NCBI RefSeq assembly: GCF_001730365.1
Contig: NZ_MIKB01000002.1
Coordinates: 1 to 64,000 of the forward strand
Direction of reading: 5' to 3'
Length of the DNA stretch: 64,000 nt
From: Enterococcus quebecensis
GTDB taxonomy: Bacteria; Bacillota; Bacilli; Lactobacillales; Enterococcaceae
A program made the translations under genes and the position numbers. The notes beneath the pieces were generated by a model. The model worked only from the letters and a program-made list of their open reading frames with translations. It ran no database searches and was not told where the DNA came from. Shown here in pieces: positions 58,186 to 64,000 of the stretch (positions are counted from its first letter, which is position 1; each line of letters starts with the position of its first letter).

Positions 58186-58255
58186 AAAAGGGCGTAAGTC
58201 CAAAAAATCGTTCTTCTCACCCCTTGAAGAACCTGATCCTTGAAGCTTGCGCCCA
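58186..58255 (-). ncRNA. Structured ntp leader domain, candidate Na+-responsive riboswitch
   Basis: On the minus strand the RNA starts GGGCGCAAGCTTCAAGGATC and ends GGACTTACGCCC. The ends pair (GGGCG-AAG with CUU-CGCCC), enclosing an asymmetric loop with AAGGATCAGG and a second hairpin GTTCTT/AAGAAC with loop CAAGGGGTGAG. A two-stem RNA with a rich internal loop ahead of a Na+ pump suggests the Na+-I (DUF1646 motif) class, but I cannot verify the consensus. P1 is followed by T's and could itself act as a terminator. Confidence 0.55.
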
Positions 58256-58278
58256 ACCATTTTTATTTATATGTACTC

Positions 58279-58307
58279 ATCTTAGCAAAAAAAAAACGAA
58301 ATTACAA
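58279..58307 (-). promoter_or_regulatory. Promoter of the ntp operon
   Basis: Minus strand TTGTAA (58302-58307), 17 bases, TAAGAT (58279-58284). Transcription would begin about 20 bases before the structured domain. Confidence 0.55.
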
Positions 58308-58348
58308 CTTCTTTGAAAGTAAACTTTACCTGACCACTATAAAAAGAA

Positions 58349-58423
58349 TCCCATCTTCAAACGAAGATGGGAAAAGGAGTTTTACTCATGAGAGTAAATG
58401 AAAAAAAGTTGTTGTTAGGATAC
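58349..58423 (+). repeat. Structured hairpin/mini-ORF element, copy 1
   Basis: Hairpin TCCCATCTTC/GAAGATGGGA (58349-58372), AAAAGGAG, then TTTACTC/GAGTAAA (58381-58398) enclosing ATGA, then ATGAAAAAAAG and TTGTTAGGATAC. A Shine-Dalgarno followed by an ATG opens a short frame, MRVNEKKLLLGYHYPT, running into the 3' end of the next (reversed) gene. A second copy with compensating base changes is at 60809-60880. Confidence 0.7.
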
Positions 58424-58499
58424 CATTATCCTACTATCCTATTTTTATTTTTACAAATGAAAAGCATCCCAAATTCTAAAAAATGCAATATTTTGTATT

Positions 58500-58817
58500 T
58501 TAGAAAAAGAATGCCTCTAAATCGTATGCTGAACCACCGATCCGTTCAATAATAGCTTCCATCCATACATCTGTAAACCAATCATATTGAATTTGATTGA
58601 TAATACTTTTTTTCAACTCATTAATTAATGTCTCACTATCCATTTGTCCATCATAATATGAATCCATCATTGTTAGAACTTTCGCATTACTATGCTGTTG
58701 AAATTTGTAGATACGACCTTTTTCTATGTAATAGAACCAATGATTAATGATAATCGCAAATCGTTCTTCTTTATTTTCTATTAATGTGATAAACATCTGA
58801 GGTGTGATTTTCTTCAT
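58500..58817 (-). CDS. Small soluble protein of unknown function
   Basis: 105 residues, beginning MKKITPQMFITLIENKEERF and ending GGSAYDLEAFFF. Rich in aromatic and acidic residues, no signal peptide or membrane helix. AAAGGAG precedes the ATG. A short frame of the hairpin element overlaps its 3' end on the other strand. No family recognised. Confidence 0.75.
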   Translation of the reverse strand: MKKITPQMFITLIENKEERFAIIINHWFYYIEKGRIYKFQQHSNAKVLTMMDSYYDGQMDSETLINELKKSIINQIQYDWFTDVWMEAIIERIGGSAYDLEAFFF

Positions 58818-59067
58818 TTTTTACTACTCCTTTTGAAATTTGTCCGTTTATTTCCAAGTAGAAAAGTCCCTTTTAACTTATTAATACACTACTTTTATAC
58901 TGATTTTTCGTACCTATCATTTTATCATAACAATGACATCGATGTTTAAAAATCTAGCACATAATTCTCAAAAAAATGTCCAGCCTTCATCTTTTAGTCT
59001 AAAATTAACTACTATTTGGTATAATGTAATTGTACCTCTATTATTTTATCGATTGGAGAAACAAACA

Positions 59068-59409
59068 ATGAATCAAAATTTGATAAAAGTAACAACAACT
59101 TTTCAGAATACATGGTTGATTAACTTAAAAAAAGATGCATTTGCTGATGAAAACGATATTTTATTTGGTGATACCTTACGACTTTCCATTTCTAAAAACG
59201 ATTCTTATTACTTTTCAGAAGCAATTGCACTAACCTACAGTAAAGATATTTTATCTATTGACGAACCCACCGAAGGAGAAATTGAATTTTTTTACGCTAT
59301 GAAAATTGCTCAAGAAAAAATGTTTTCAAAGACATTAGCTGCAAAATATGGCTTGGAAAAATACCTAATTCCAACACTAGCAACCGATAAGTCAACAGAA
59401 GACAAATAA
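59068..59409 (+). CDS. 113-residue protein of unknown function
   Basis: Starts MNQNLIKVTTTFQNTWLINL at an ATG preceded by TTGGAG; the frame is open for 45 codons further upstream but without a start signal, and a TATAAT box lies inside that part. Beta-rich N-terminus (FGDTLRLSISKNDSYYFSEA), then a helix (GEIEFFYAMKIAQEKMF). Cytoplasmic. No family recognised. A terminator follows. Confidence 0.7.
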   Translation: MNQNLIKVTTTFQNTWLINLKKDAFADENDILFGDTLRLSISKNDSYYFSEAIALTYSKDILSIDEPTEGEIEFFYAMKIAQEKMFSKTLAAKYGLEKYLIPTLATDKSTEDK

Positions 59410-59410
59410 A

Positions 59411-59466
59411 ATAATAGCCTCTGATTTACTTCATTCAACAGGAAAAGTAAATCGGAAGCTACTATT
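59411..59466 (+). terminator. Terminator of the 113-residue protein gene
   Basis: AATAGC-GATTTACTT and AAGTAAATC-GCTA-TATT form a long, slightly interrupted stem; TTTTGC follows. Confidence 0.8.
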
Positions 59467-59577
59467 TTGCACTTTTTTTTGTTACGCACTTTTTATTTAT
59501 ACATTTATTTTTTAGTTAAATTTTTTTGTTCACTAGAATAATTTGATAGCTTGAATTCAAATAGAACCACTATACTT

Positions 59578-59643
59578 CTAGCCTCCAACGCAAATTACGT
59601 AGACGCTAATAACTCCTGACACCAAAGTCAAGAAAGAAATCAT
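59578..59643 (-). CDS. SHP-like 21-residue hydrophobic peptide, divergent from the Rgg-type regulator
   Basis: The frame reads MISFLTLV...VYVICVGG with TAG. A perfect GGAGGT lies seven bases before the ATG (59656-59651 on the minus strand). An extended -10 promoter, TTTCAA-17 bases-TATTCT with TGC before it, lies upstream. Short hydrophobic peptides ending in IVGG or VGG, encoded divergently from Rgg, are the SHP pheromones of streptococci. Being next to an Rgg-type gene, it is a good candidate for the secreted signal. An alternative is a holin-like toxin, but the basic C-terminus usual for those is absent. Confidence 0.68.
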   Translation of the reverse strand: MISFLTLVSGVISVYVICVGG

Positions 59644-59679
59644 TACAGACACCTCCATATTTAGTTTTTGAAAAAACAG

Positions 59680-59691
59680 TGTTTGCAAACA
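59680..59691. promoter_or_regulatory. 12-bp palindrome upstream of the SHP-like gene
   Basis: TGTTTGCAAACA is perfectly symmetric and lies between the SHP-like promoter and its start codon. It could be a regulator binding site. Confidence 0.35.
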
Positions 59692-59822
59692 AATAAATTC
59701 CCTTAAGTAAAGAATAGCAAACAACAAACGAAATTGAAAGTAAAAAAATCTCAAAATGCGAAATTAGCATATTAAATATAAAATATTCAGAATTTCTTAA
59801 AAAAAAGAGAATATAACACTTG

Positions 59823-59845
59823 TTTTATGCTATAATCGCATAAAA
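59823..59845. promoter_or_regulatory. Promoter and inverted repeat of the Rgg-type gene
   Basis: TTTTATGC and GCATAAAA (59823-59830, 59838-59845) flank the extended -10 TGC-TATAAT (59831-59836). The symmetry is centred on the -10, the usual place for autoregulation. AAGGAGG and the TTG start follow within 25 bases. Confidence 0.65.
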
Positions 59846-59859
59846 AAGGAGGAAAAGCC

Positions 59860-60774
59860 TTGAATATCATAGATACTTTGCGTTTTTTTAGATTGAAGTT
59901 AAAACTTACTCAAAAAGAAATGATGCCTGAATATATAGACCCTTCAACATATTCAAAAATTGAAAGTGAGCGACGCGCCTTAAAGATAAATGAATTAGAA
60001 GAAATACTAAGTCACATCTCTGTTAATAGTGAAGAATTTTTCCGTTTCGCAACGTTTGATAAAGAACAACAGGATTTTAGAAAATACTTTTATTATTGTG
60101 CAAACCATTTAGAAAATAAAAGTACAAAGCAAAAGCTACTAAGCTATTATTTTTCTTTAAAAAATAAAGAAGAAAAAACACTACGAGAACTATCAAATTA
60201 TATAGCAATTAAAAACTTTTTTCATGATCATTGGGATGAAGTAGAAGAACTTACTCAAAAAGAAATAGCGAGTACTCTAGATGGCCTACTGAACAAATCA
60301 TTTTACCTTCAATACGATTACGCAATAACAAATAATCTTATTCGATTTTTTAATGCAAAGGAAGCTGATTTACTAATTACTAAAATGTTTCCAATTAAAT
60401 ATGAAGAACAACGTGATTTTACTACAAAAAAATTCGCTCATAGTATCCTAATTAATTTAATTACTTTAAAGTTATATGCAAAAGATTACGAAGGTGCAGA
60501 GAAGTACATTAGACTAGCAAAGAAACAAGACAAACAAAATGAAAATTATAATTTCAAATTAAATTTACAATACTTAACAAATCTTTTAAATTATCTTCTT
60601 GAAGGCGAACCTGTTTATATGGAACGTGTTTATGATTTCATTCATTTGCTAGAAAATGCTGGCGATGTTACACATGCAACCAATGTAAAAAAAGAAGTCA
60701 AGATGTTAACTCATGAGAGGGACAGTGAAAACTTATTGAATAACTACACAATTGGATTATTGAAGGAAAGTTAA
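59860..60774 (+). CDS. Rgg/RNPP-type peptide-sensing transcriptional regulator
   Basis: 304 residues. An N-terminal helix-turn-helix (FFRLKLKLTQKEMMPEYIDP; STYSKIESERRALKINELEE) ends with HISVNSEEFFRFA, the usual Rgg linker. The rest is a helical repeat domain (tetratricopeptide-like) for peptide binding, for example KLYAKDYEGAEKYIRLAKK. The TTG start has AAGGAGG upstream. Together with the SHP-like peptide it forms a candidate quorum-sensing pair. The genes it controls are not shown; the 548-residue membrane gene 370 bases downstream is one possibility. Confidence 0.82.
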   Translation: MNIIDTLRFFRLKLKLTQKEMMPEYIDPSTYSKIESERRALKINELEEILSHISVNSEEFFRFATFDKEQQDFRKYFYYCANHLENKSTKQKLLSYYFSLKNKEEKTLRELSNYIAIKNFFHDHWDEVEELTQKEIASTLDGLLNKSFYLQYDYAITNNLIRFFNAKEADLLITKMFPIKYEEQRDFTTKKFAHSILINLITLKLYAKDYEGAEKYIRLAKKQDKQNENYNFKLNLQYLTNLLNYLLEGEPVYMERVYDFIHLLENAGDVTHATNVKKEVKMLTHERDSENLLNNYTIGLLKES

Positions 60775-60808
60775 CCTTTTAATCAAAAAACGCCGATTAA
60801 AACAGTAT

Positions 60809-60884
60809 ATCCCACCTTTTTCAAGGTGGGATAAGGAGTATTACTCGGATTGAGTAAAATGAAAATACTGTTAGGGTACATTTA
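60809..60884 (+). repeat. Structured hairpin/mini-ORF element, copy 2
   Basis: ATCCCACCTT/AAGGTGGGAT (60809-60832), AAGGAG, then TTACTC/GAGTAA (60841-60857), then AATGAAAATA and CTGTTAGGGTAC. A short frame here reads LSKMKILLGYIYINT. Pairing in both stems is kept although bases differ from the copy at 58349, and the downstream GTTAGG-TAC block is kept too. Confidence 0.7.
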
Positions 60885-61145
60885 TATTAACACTTAATGT
60901 TATAAATATCAACCCTTAAGTAATTAAATATTTTTTATTTGTTCACCTACCATAAATAAACCTCAATTTGAGTCATTTTTTCAGACTACAAATAAATCAA
61001 TTTAAACGACTCCTCTTCCCAGAAGTCTGTTATACTCATAAAACCTTTATTTTAATTAAAGAAGACCTTATTTTCAATGAATATCTTATATTAATATTCA
61101 TTTTTCTGTTAAAATAAAAAAAACATACAAAGCAGGCGAACTCAC
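60885..61145. other. Leader region of the large membrane protein gene
   Basis: About 260 AT-rich bases with no gene. No clear promoter or terminator was found, and the ribosome site at 61130-61138 (GCAGGCGA) is weak. Confidence 0.4.
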
Positions 61146-62792
61146 TTGAATATTAAACAAAGCAAAACAAATCTTGTTATTTTACTTATCTTGTTGTGGA
61201 TAAGTATGATTTCTATTTTCCCTTATTTTTTTAACAACTACATTTTCAGTCAAGATGATCTCTTGTTTCATCGAACCAGATTAGAAAGCTACTATGAGGC
61301 AGTCAAACATCTGGACTTTTTTCCAAGGGTTTTTCCTAATATGGGGTTGAATTTTGGATATGGTGCAGATTTATTTTACCCATCACTTCTATTATTGCCG
61401 TTTGCTATTTTTCGAATAGTTGGGCTCTCTTTTGTTCCTTCTTATTATTTATATCAATTACTAATTAGTTTGATCACGGCAGTTTCATCTTATTATTTTT
61501 TGTATTCTATAAAAAACAATAAAAAGCAGGCATTGCTATTTTCTTGTTTCTATACACTGTCCACCTATCGATTAATCGATCAATCTGTTCGAGCGGCTCT
61601 TGGAGAGACCTTAGCTTTTGCCTTTTTGCCATTATTTGTTTTAGGCGTCTACTCTATTTTTTATAGCGATAAACATCGTTGGCAGTTATTGGCGGTCGGT
61701 ATGAGCTTCTTGATTGCCAGCCACTTGATTACAGCTTTCTACTCTTTTATGCTACTACTTCTTTTTTTATTGATTAATTGGAAAAAGTGTAAAGAATTAC
61801 AAATAAGAAGTTTGATTAAAGCGGGCCTGCTAACCGTTGGATTATCTGCTTGGTTTTTGCTTCCTTATTTAGAGCAAACCTATCAATTGACATTTAATTT
61901 TGCTCGCACAACCTTATGGACAAGTGGCTTGAACTTTAGTTTAGGGAATTTATTCGTTAATAGTCTTGCAAATTTAAGTGCCCCTTTTACGGAGTTAAAA
62001 CCAAATATTGGTGTATTCCTACTTTTCGCAGTTATTATTGCAGGTTTCAATTATCCTAAATTAACACCTAAAAATAAACGCTTAACATTGATCACAATCT
62101 TTTTAATTGTTCTAGCTACAAATCTTTTTCCTTGGGCGTTGTTTAAAATATCTATTTTAGCAAAAATCCAGTTTCCATGGCGAGTATTGTTATTTGCTTC
62201 TTTCTTTGCCAGTCTGCTTGCGGTTAATTTGATTGAACAATTCCGTTTTCTTTCTAGTAAGGATGTGTTTGTATTTCTCAGTTTGACCAGTCTTTTAACT
62301 ATTGGTTTTAATGTAAATAACTTAATGCAAAGTACTAGCCAGAATAATATCACAGTAACAAATAAAAATTATTCTGATTTTTATGAATCAGAAATTGGAC
62401 ATGGAAAAGAATATTTAGTCAAAGACACTGATTTTAAAAAATACTTTGCATCGCCTAGTTTAATTATTGATGGCGTTCCTTATAATGATGCGTTGAATCA
62501 AACAGTAAATCAGTATGAATTTAGTAAGTACGCTTTACGAATAGATGGTACCAAAGAGGTTCAATTGCCTAAATTTTATTACAAAGGCTATGAAGTGAAA
62601 GAAAATCAAAAAGTCATTAGTAATTACAATAAAGCTGGTCTTGTCACTGTTAGACTTGATCAAGGTGTTCATGATATTACTATTTCTTATAAAAAAACTA
62701 CCATTCAAAAAGTTTCAAGTATTTTTTCGGTACTACTGTCTTGGATAATGATTTTTTTGTATTTGATTAAATGGAAAGCGAAAGATAATTGA
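61146..62792 (+). CDS. Polytopic membrane protein, GT-C/6-pyruvoyl-tetrahydropterin synthase-related family
   Basis: 548 residues with about twelve helices. The early loop contains YIFSQDDLLFHRTRLESYYEA and FPNMGLNFGYGADLFYP, matching the DxD-like first loop of GT-C glycosyltransferases and the PF10131 'PTPS-related' membrane proteins. A C-terminal soluble beta domain (FYYKGYEVKENQKVI; YNKAGLVTVRLDQGVHDI) is external, then a last helix. It probably transfers a lipid-linked sugar to a wall polymer or lipid (inference). TTG start. Confidence 0.78.
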   Translation: MNIKQSKTNLVILLILLWISMISIFPYFFNNYIFSQDDLLFHRTRLESYYEAVKHLDFFPRVFPNMGLNFGYGADLFYPSLLLLPFAIFRIVGLSFVPSYYLYQLLISLITAVSSYYFLYSIKNNKKQALLFSCFYTLSTYRLIDQSVRAALGETLAFAFLPLFVLGVYSIFYSDKHRWQLLAVGMSFLIASHLITAFYSFMLLLLFLLINWKKCKELQIRSLIKAGLLTVGLSAWFLLPYLEQTYQLTFNFARTTLWTSGLNFSLGNLFVNSLANLSAPFTELKPNIGVFLLFAVIIAGFNYPKLTPKNKRLTLITIFLIVLATNLFPWALFKISILAKIQFPWRVLLFASFFASLLAVNLIEQFRFLSSKDVFVFLSLTSLLTIGFNVNNLMQSTSQNNITVTNKNYSDFYESEIGHGKEYLVKDTDFKKYFASPSLIIDGVPYNDALNQTVNQYEFSKYALRIDGTKEVQLPKFYYKGYEVKENQKVISNYNKAGLVTVRLDQGVHDITISYKKTTIQKVSSIFSVLLSWIMIFLYLIKWKAKDN

Positions 62793-62867
62793 TCGTTTCT
62801 ACTCATTTAATTTTGAATTGATTGGGCAATAAATCATAATGATTCTCTCTAGAAAGTTGCATGTGAA

Positions 62868-62909
62868 TAAAAAAATCTTTATCAACTTATTATTGATAAA
62901 GATTTTTTT
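62868..62909. terminator. Bidirectional terminator
   Basis: AAAAAATCTTTATCA and TGATAAAGATTTTTT form a perfect 15-bp stem with A's and T's on both sides; it ends the membrane protein gene and would also end leftward transcription. Confidence 0.85.
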
Positions 62910-62916
62910 AATTATT

Positions 62917-63130
62917 TTATAGATTAAAATCAATGTCGCTACAGTCAACATATATATTTGCTTTTAAATGTAAACTAGAATTAATGCCTGTTTTTACTGA
63001 TTTTGCTGAATAATTAATTAAGGAAAATTTTTCTGTGCCCATTTCCAATCCTACTAATGGATACTACTAAATTTCCATAGACAGTTTCAGTTCCATTAGT
63101 AAAAAACATTCTATACTTTAACTCTATCTT
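62917..63130 (-). pseudogene. Decayed inverted paralogue of the secreted 170-residue protein
   Basis: Read leftward, the last stretch before the stop at 62917-62919 translates as LINYSAKSV...VDCSDIDFNL, matching ITNYSAQPL...VDYSDIDFNL at the end of the gene at 63238-63750. Upstream the frame breaks, leaving only scattered similarity (FFTNGTETVYGN). It is the 3' remnant of an inverted duplicate. Confidence 0.65.
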
Positions 63131-63237
63131 TCACCGGCTAATACATAAAATATTAGATATGAAACTAGGTATCCCTTGACTAAAAACCGTACTTTAAGAT
63201 AAAATTATATTACAATAAATAAAAGGAGTGATTTGTT

Positions 63238-63750
63238 TTGAAGAAGAAATTATTGGTAGCAGGATGTTTAATCGTGTTTGGTTTGGTTATAGCACCTAAA
63301 GGAGCAAATGCAGAAGAACAAGAAACTATTAGGCTTAGTGCAAGTGGAGTAACTAGAGGTGCGCCTCAGGTCAAAAAGGTAACGCTGAATTCAGGTCAAG
63401 CTGTTGAAATTGAAATAGGGGCCTTTAAAAGTGATATGATTTTTTCTAAATATGTTGTAAAAGTCGCTGTTGACTCAACAGAAAAAGAAAGTTTTGTTTT
63501 TCGAAGAGATATAAGTTATCCCTACCAACCTCGGAAGCATTTACAACAGTTAGTTTATGACAACAAGGCTACATTTTTTATTAGTGCATTAGATTATAAA
63601 TTTGAGAATGCTTCTTGGGAAGGAAGAGAATATATAAGAATAACAAACTACTCAGCGCAACCTTTGAAGTATACTTTAGCAGTCAATTCAGGTTTGCAAC
63701 TGATGGGATCAGAGTGTGTAGATTACAGCGACATTGATTTTAACTTATAA
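63238..63750 (+). CDS. Small secreted protein of unknown function
   Basis: 170 residues. A signal peptide (LLVAGCLIVFGLVIAPKGANA) is cleaved after ANA; the first C is not in a lipobox context. The mature part is beta-rich (VKKVTLNSGQAVEIEIGAF; KYVVKVAVDSTEKESFVF) and ends CVDYSDIDFNL. TTG start with AAAGGAG ten bases before. A decayed inverted copy lies upstream. No family recognised. Confidence 0.75.
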   Translation: MKKKLLVAGCLIVFGLVIAPKGANAEEQETIRLSASGVTRGAPQVKKVTLNSGQAVEIEIGAFKSDMIFSKYVVKVAVDSTEKESFVFRRDISYPYQPRKHLQQLVYDNKATFFISALDYKFENASWEGREYIRITNYSAQPLKYTLAVNSGLQLMGSECVDYSDIDFNL

Positions 63751-63758
63751 AACAAACA

Positions 63759-63790
63759 AGGAGACAGCTTAAATAACAGCTATCTCCTTT
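63759..63790 (+). terminator. Terminator of the small secreted protein
   Basis: AAGGAGA-AGCT and AGCT-TCTCCTT form a stem with loop TAAATAAC, followed by TTCT. Confidence 0.8.
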
Positions 63791-63866
63791 TCTATGCTAT
63801 AACTTTAATTGAATACATAGCTATATGTCTTTTAGCTGTAACATTTCTTCTTGAAAGTTTTTCTAT

Positions 63867-63884
63867 GGTTCTGTTGCAAAGTTT
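63867..63884 (+). mobile_element. IS6-family-type terminal inverted repeat at the window edge
   Basis: GGTTCTGTTGCAAAGTTT matches the terminal repeat I remember for IS1216/IS257. The 116 bases that follow show no recognisable transposase start, so it may be a solo or diverged end. The partner end would be outside the window. Confidence 0.55.
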
Positions 63885-64000
63885 AAAAATACACAATAAT
63901 AATTTCTTACTTATAATATATCTATCTAAAAAAAATTGATGTTAAGTTATATGTATTGCGGTGCCTTATTTTTTACATTAAAATTCAAAAAAGGGGTACG

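Noticed and set aside
59578-59643. SHP-like peptide as a type I holin-like toxin
   Set aside because: Possible, but the peptide lacks the basic C-terminus and there is no visible antisense promoter/terminator pair; the Rgg neighbour and GG end favour a pheromone.

Overview
The window is AT-rich, low-GC Gram-positive DNA with strong Shine-Dalgarno sites and frequent TTG starts. The gene content points to the genus Enterococcus. The clearest marker is a Na+-type V-ATPase operon (ntpF-I-K-E-C-G-A-B-D) that closely resembles the Enterococcus hirae one, including the five Na+ ligands of the NtpK rotor subunit. The NtpG and NtpK sequences differ enough from what I remember of E. hirae that I assign only the genus (E. 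faecium/hirae/mundtii-like).

Layout. 1-53 is the start of a gene leaving the window. 770-10.7 kb is mostly housekeeping and metabolism: pyrG behind a CTP-sensing attenuator; an operon for peptide uptake and processing (dipeptide epimerase, transglutaminase-like protein, lipoprotein binding protein) divergent from an XRE-cupin regulator; a MIP18/DUF59 Fe-S protein; and an operon with an alpha/beta hydrolase, two four-helix DMT transporters and a 35-residue membrane peptide. 10.9-17.9 kb is accessory: an OLD-type ATPase/TOPRIM nuclease with a DUF2130 nuclease-like partner (candidate defence pair), an orphan membrane protein and small unknown genes, bracketed by two related terminator blocks. 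18.3-22.3 kb is a type VII secretion LXG toxin cassette: two small partner proteins, an LXG toxin with a C-terminal glycine-zipper segment, a polytopic membrane protein that is probably the immunity protein, and two DUF5085 paralogues. About 22.5-38.6 kb looks like an integrative element, with a small serine recombinase at the left and a TnpW/large serine recombinase (TnpX-like) module at the right. Between them lie a replication-relaxation protein, a VirD4/TraD-like ATPase, an MT-A70 methyltransferase, an LPXTG protein behind a structured leader RNA, and an unusual trio: a membrane protein, a 953-residue Cys-containing secreted protein and a PilX-like pilin. The trio resembles type IV pilus-associated proteins of Saccharibacteria more than Firmicutes proteins.

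38.7-48.7 kb is core again: lysA, two serine beta-lactamase-fold hydrolases, and a gluconeogenesis control block. In that block ppdK diverges from a CcpN-type regulator, the PPDK regulatory protein and class III fbp, with three copies of a CcpN-like operator on the two promoters. 48.9-58.3 kb is the ntp operon. It is transcribed leftward behind a structured leader (candidate Na+ riboswitch plus terminator) and is interrupted between ntpE and ntpC by a 121-bp palindromic element repeated three times; a diverged copy lies between ntpG and ntpA. ntpH and ntpJ do not follow ntpD. 58.3-64 kb carries small unknown genes, an Rgg/RNPP-type regulator with a divergent 21-residue SHP-like peptide ending in VGG, two copies of a structured hairpin/mini-ORF repeat, a large GT-C-like membrane protein, a secreted protein with a decayed inverted paralogue, and an IS6-family-like terminal repeat at the edge.

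All assignments come from reading the sequence and from memory of protein families; no database search was possible. The best candidates for something undescribed are the pilin/Cys-rich surface trio on the TnpX-type element, the SHP-like peptide with its Rgg regulator, the ntp leader RNA, and the hairpin/mini-ORF repeat.
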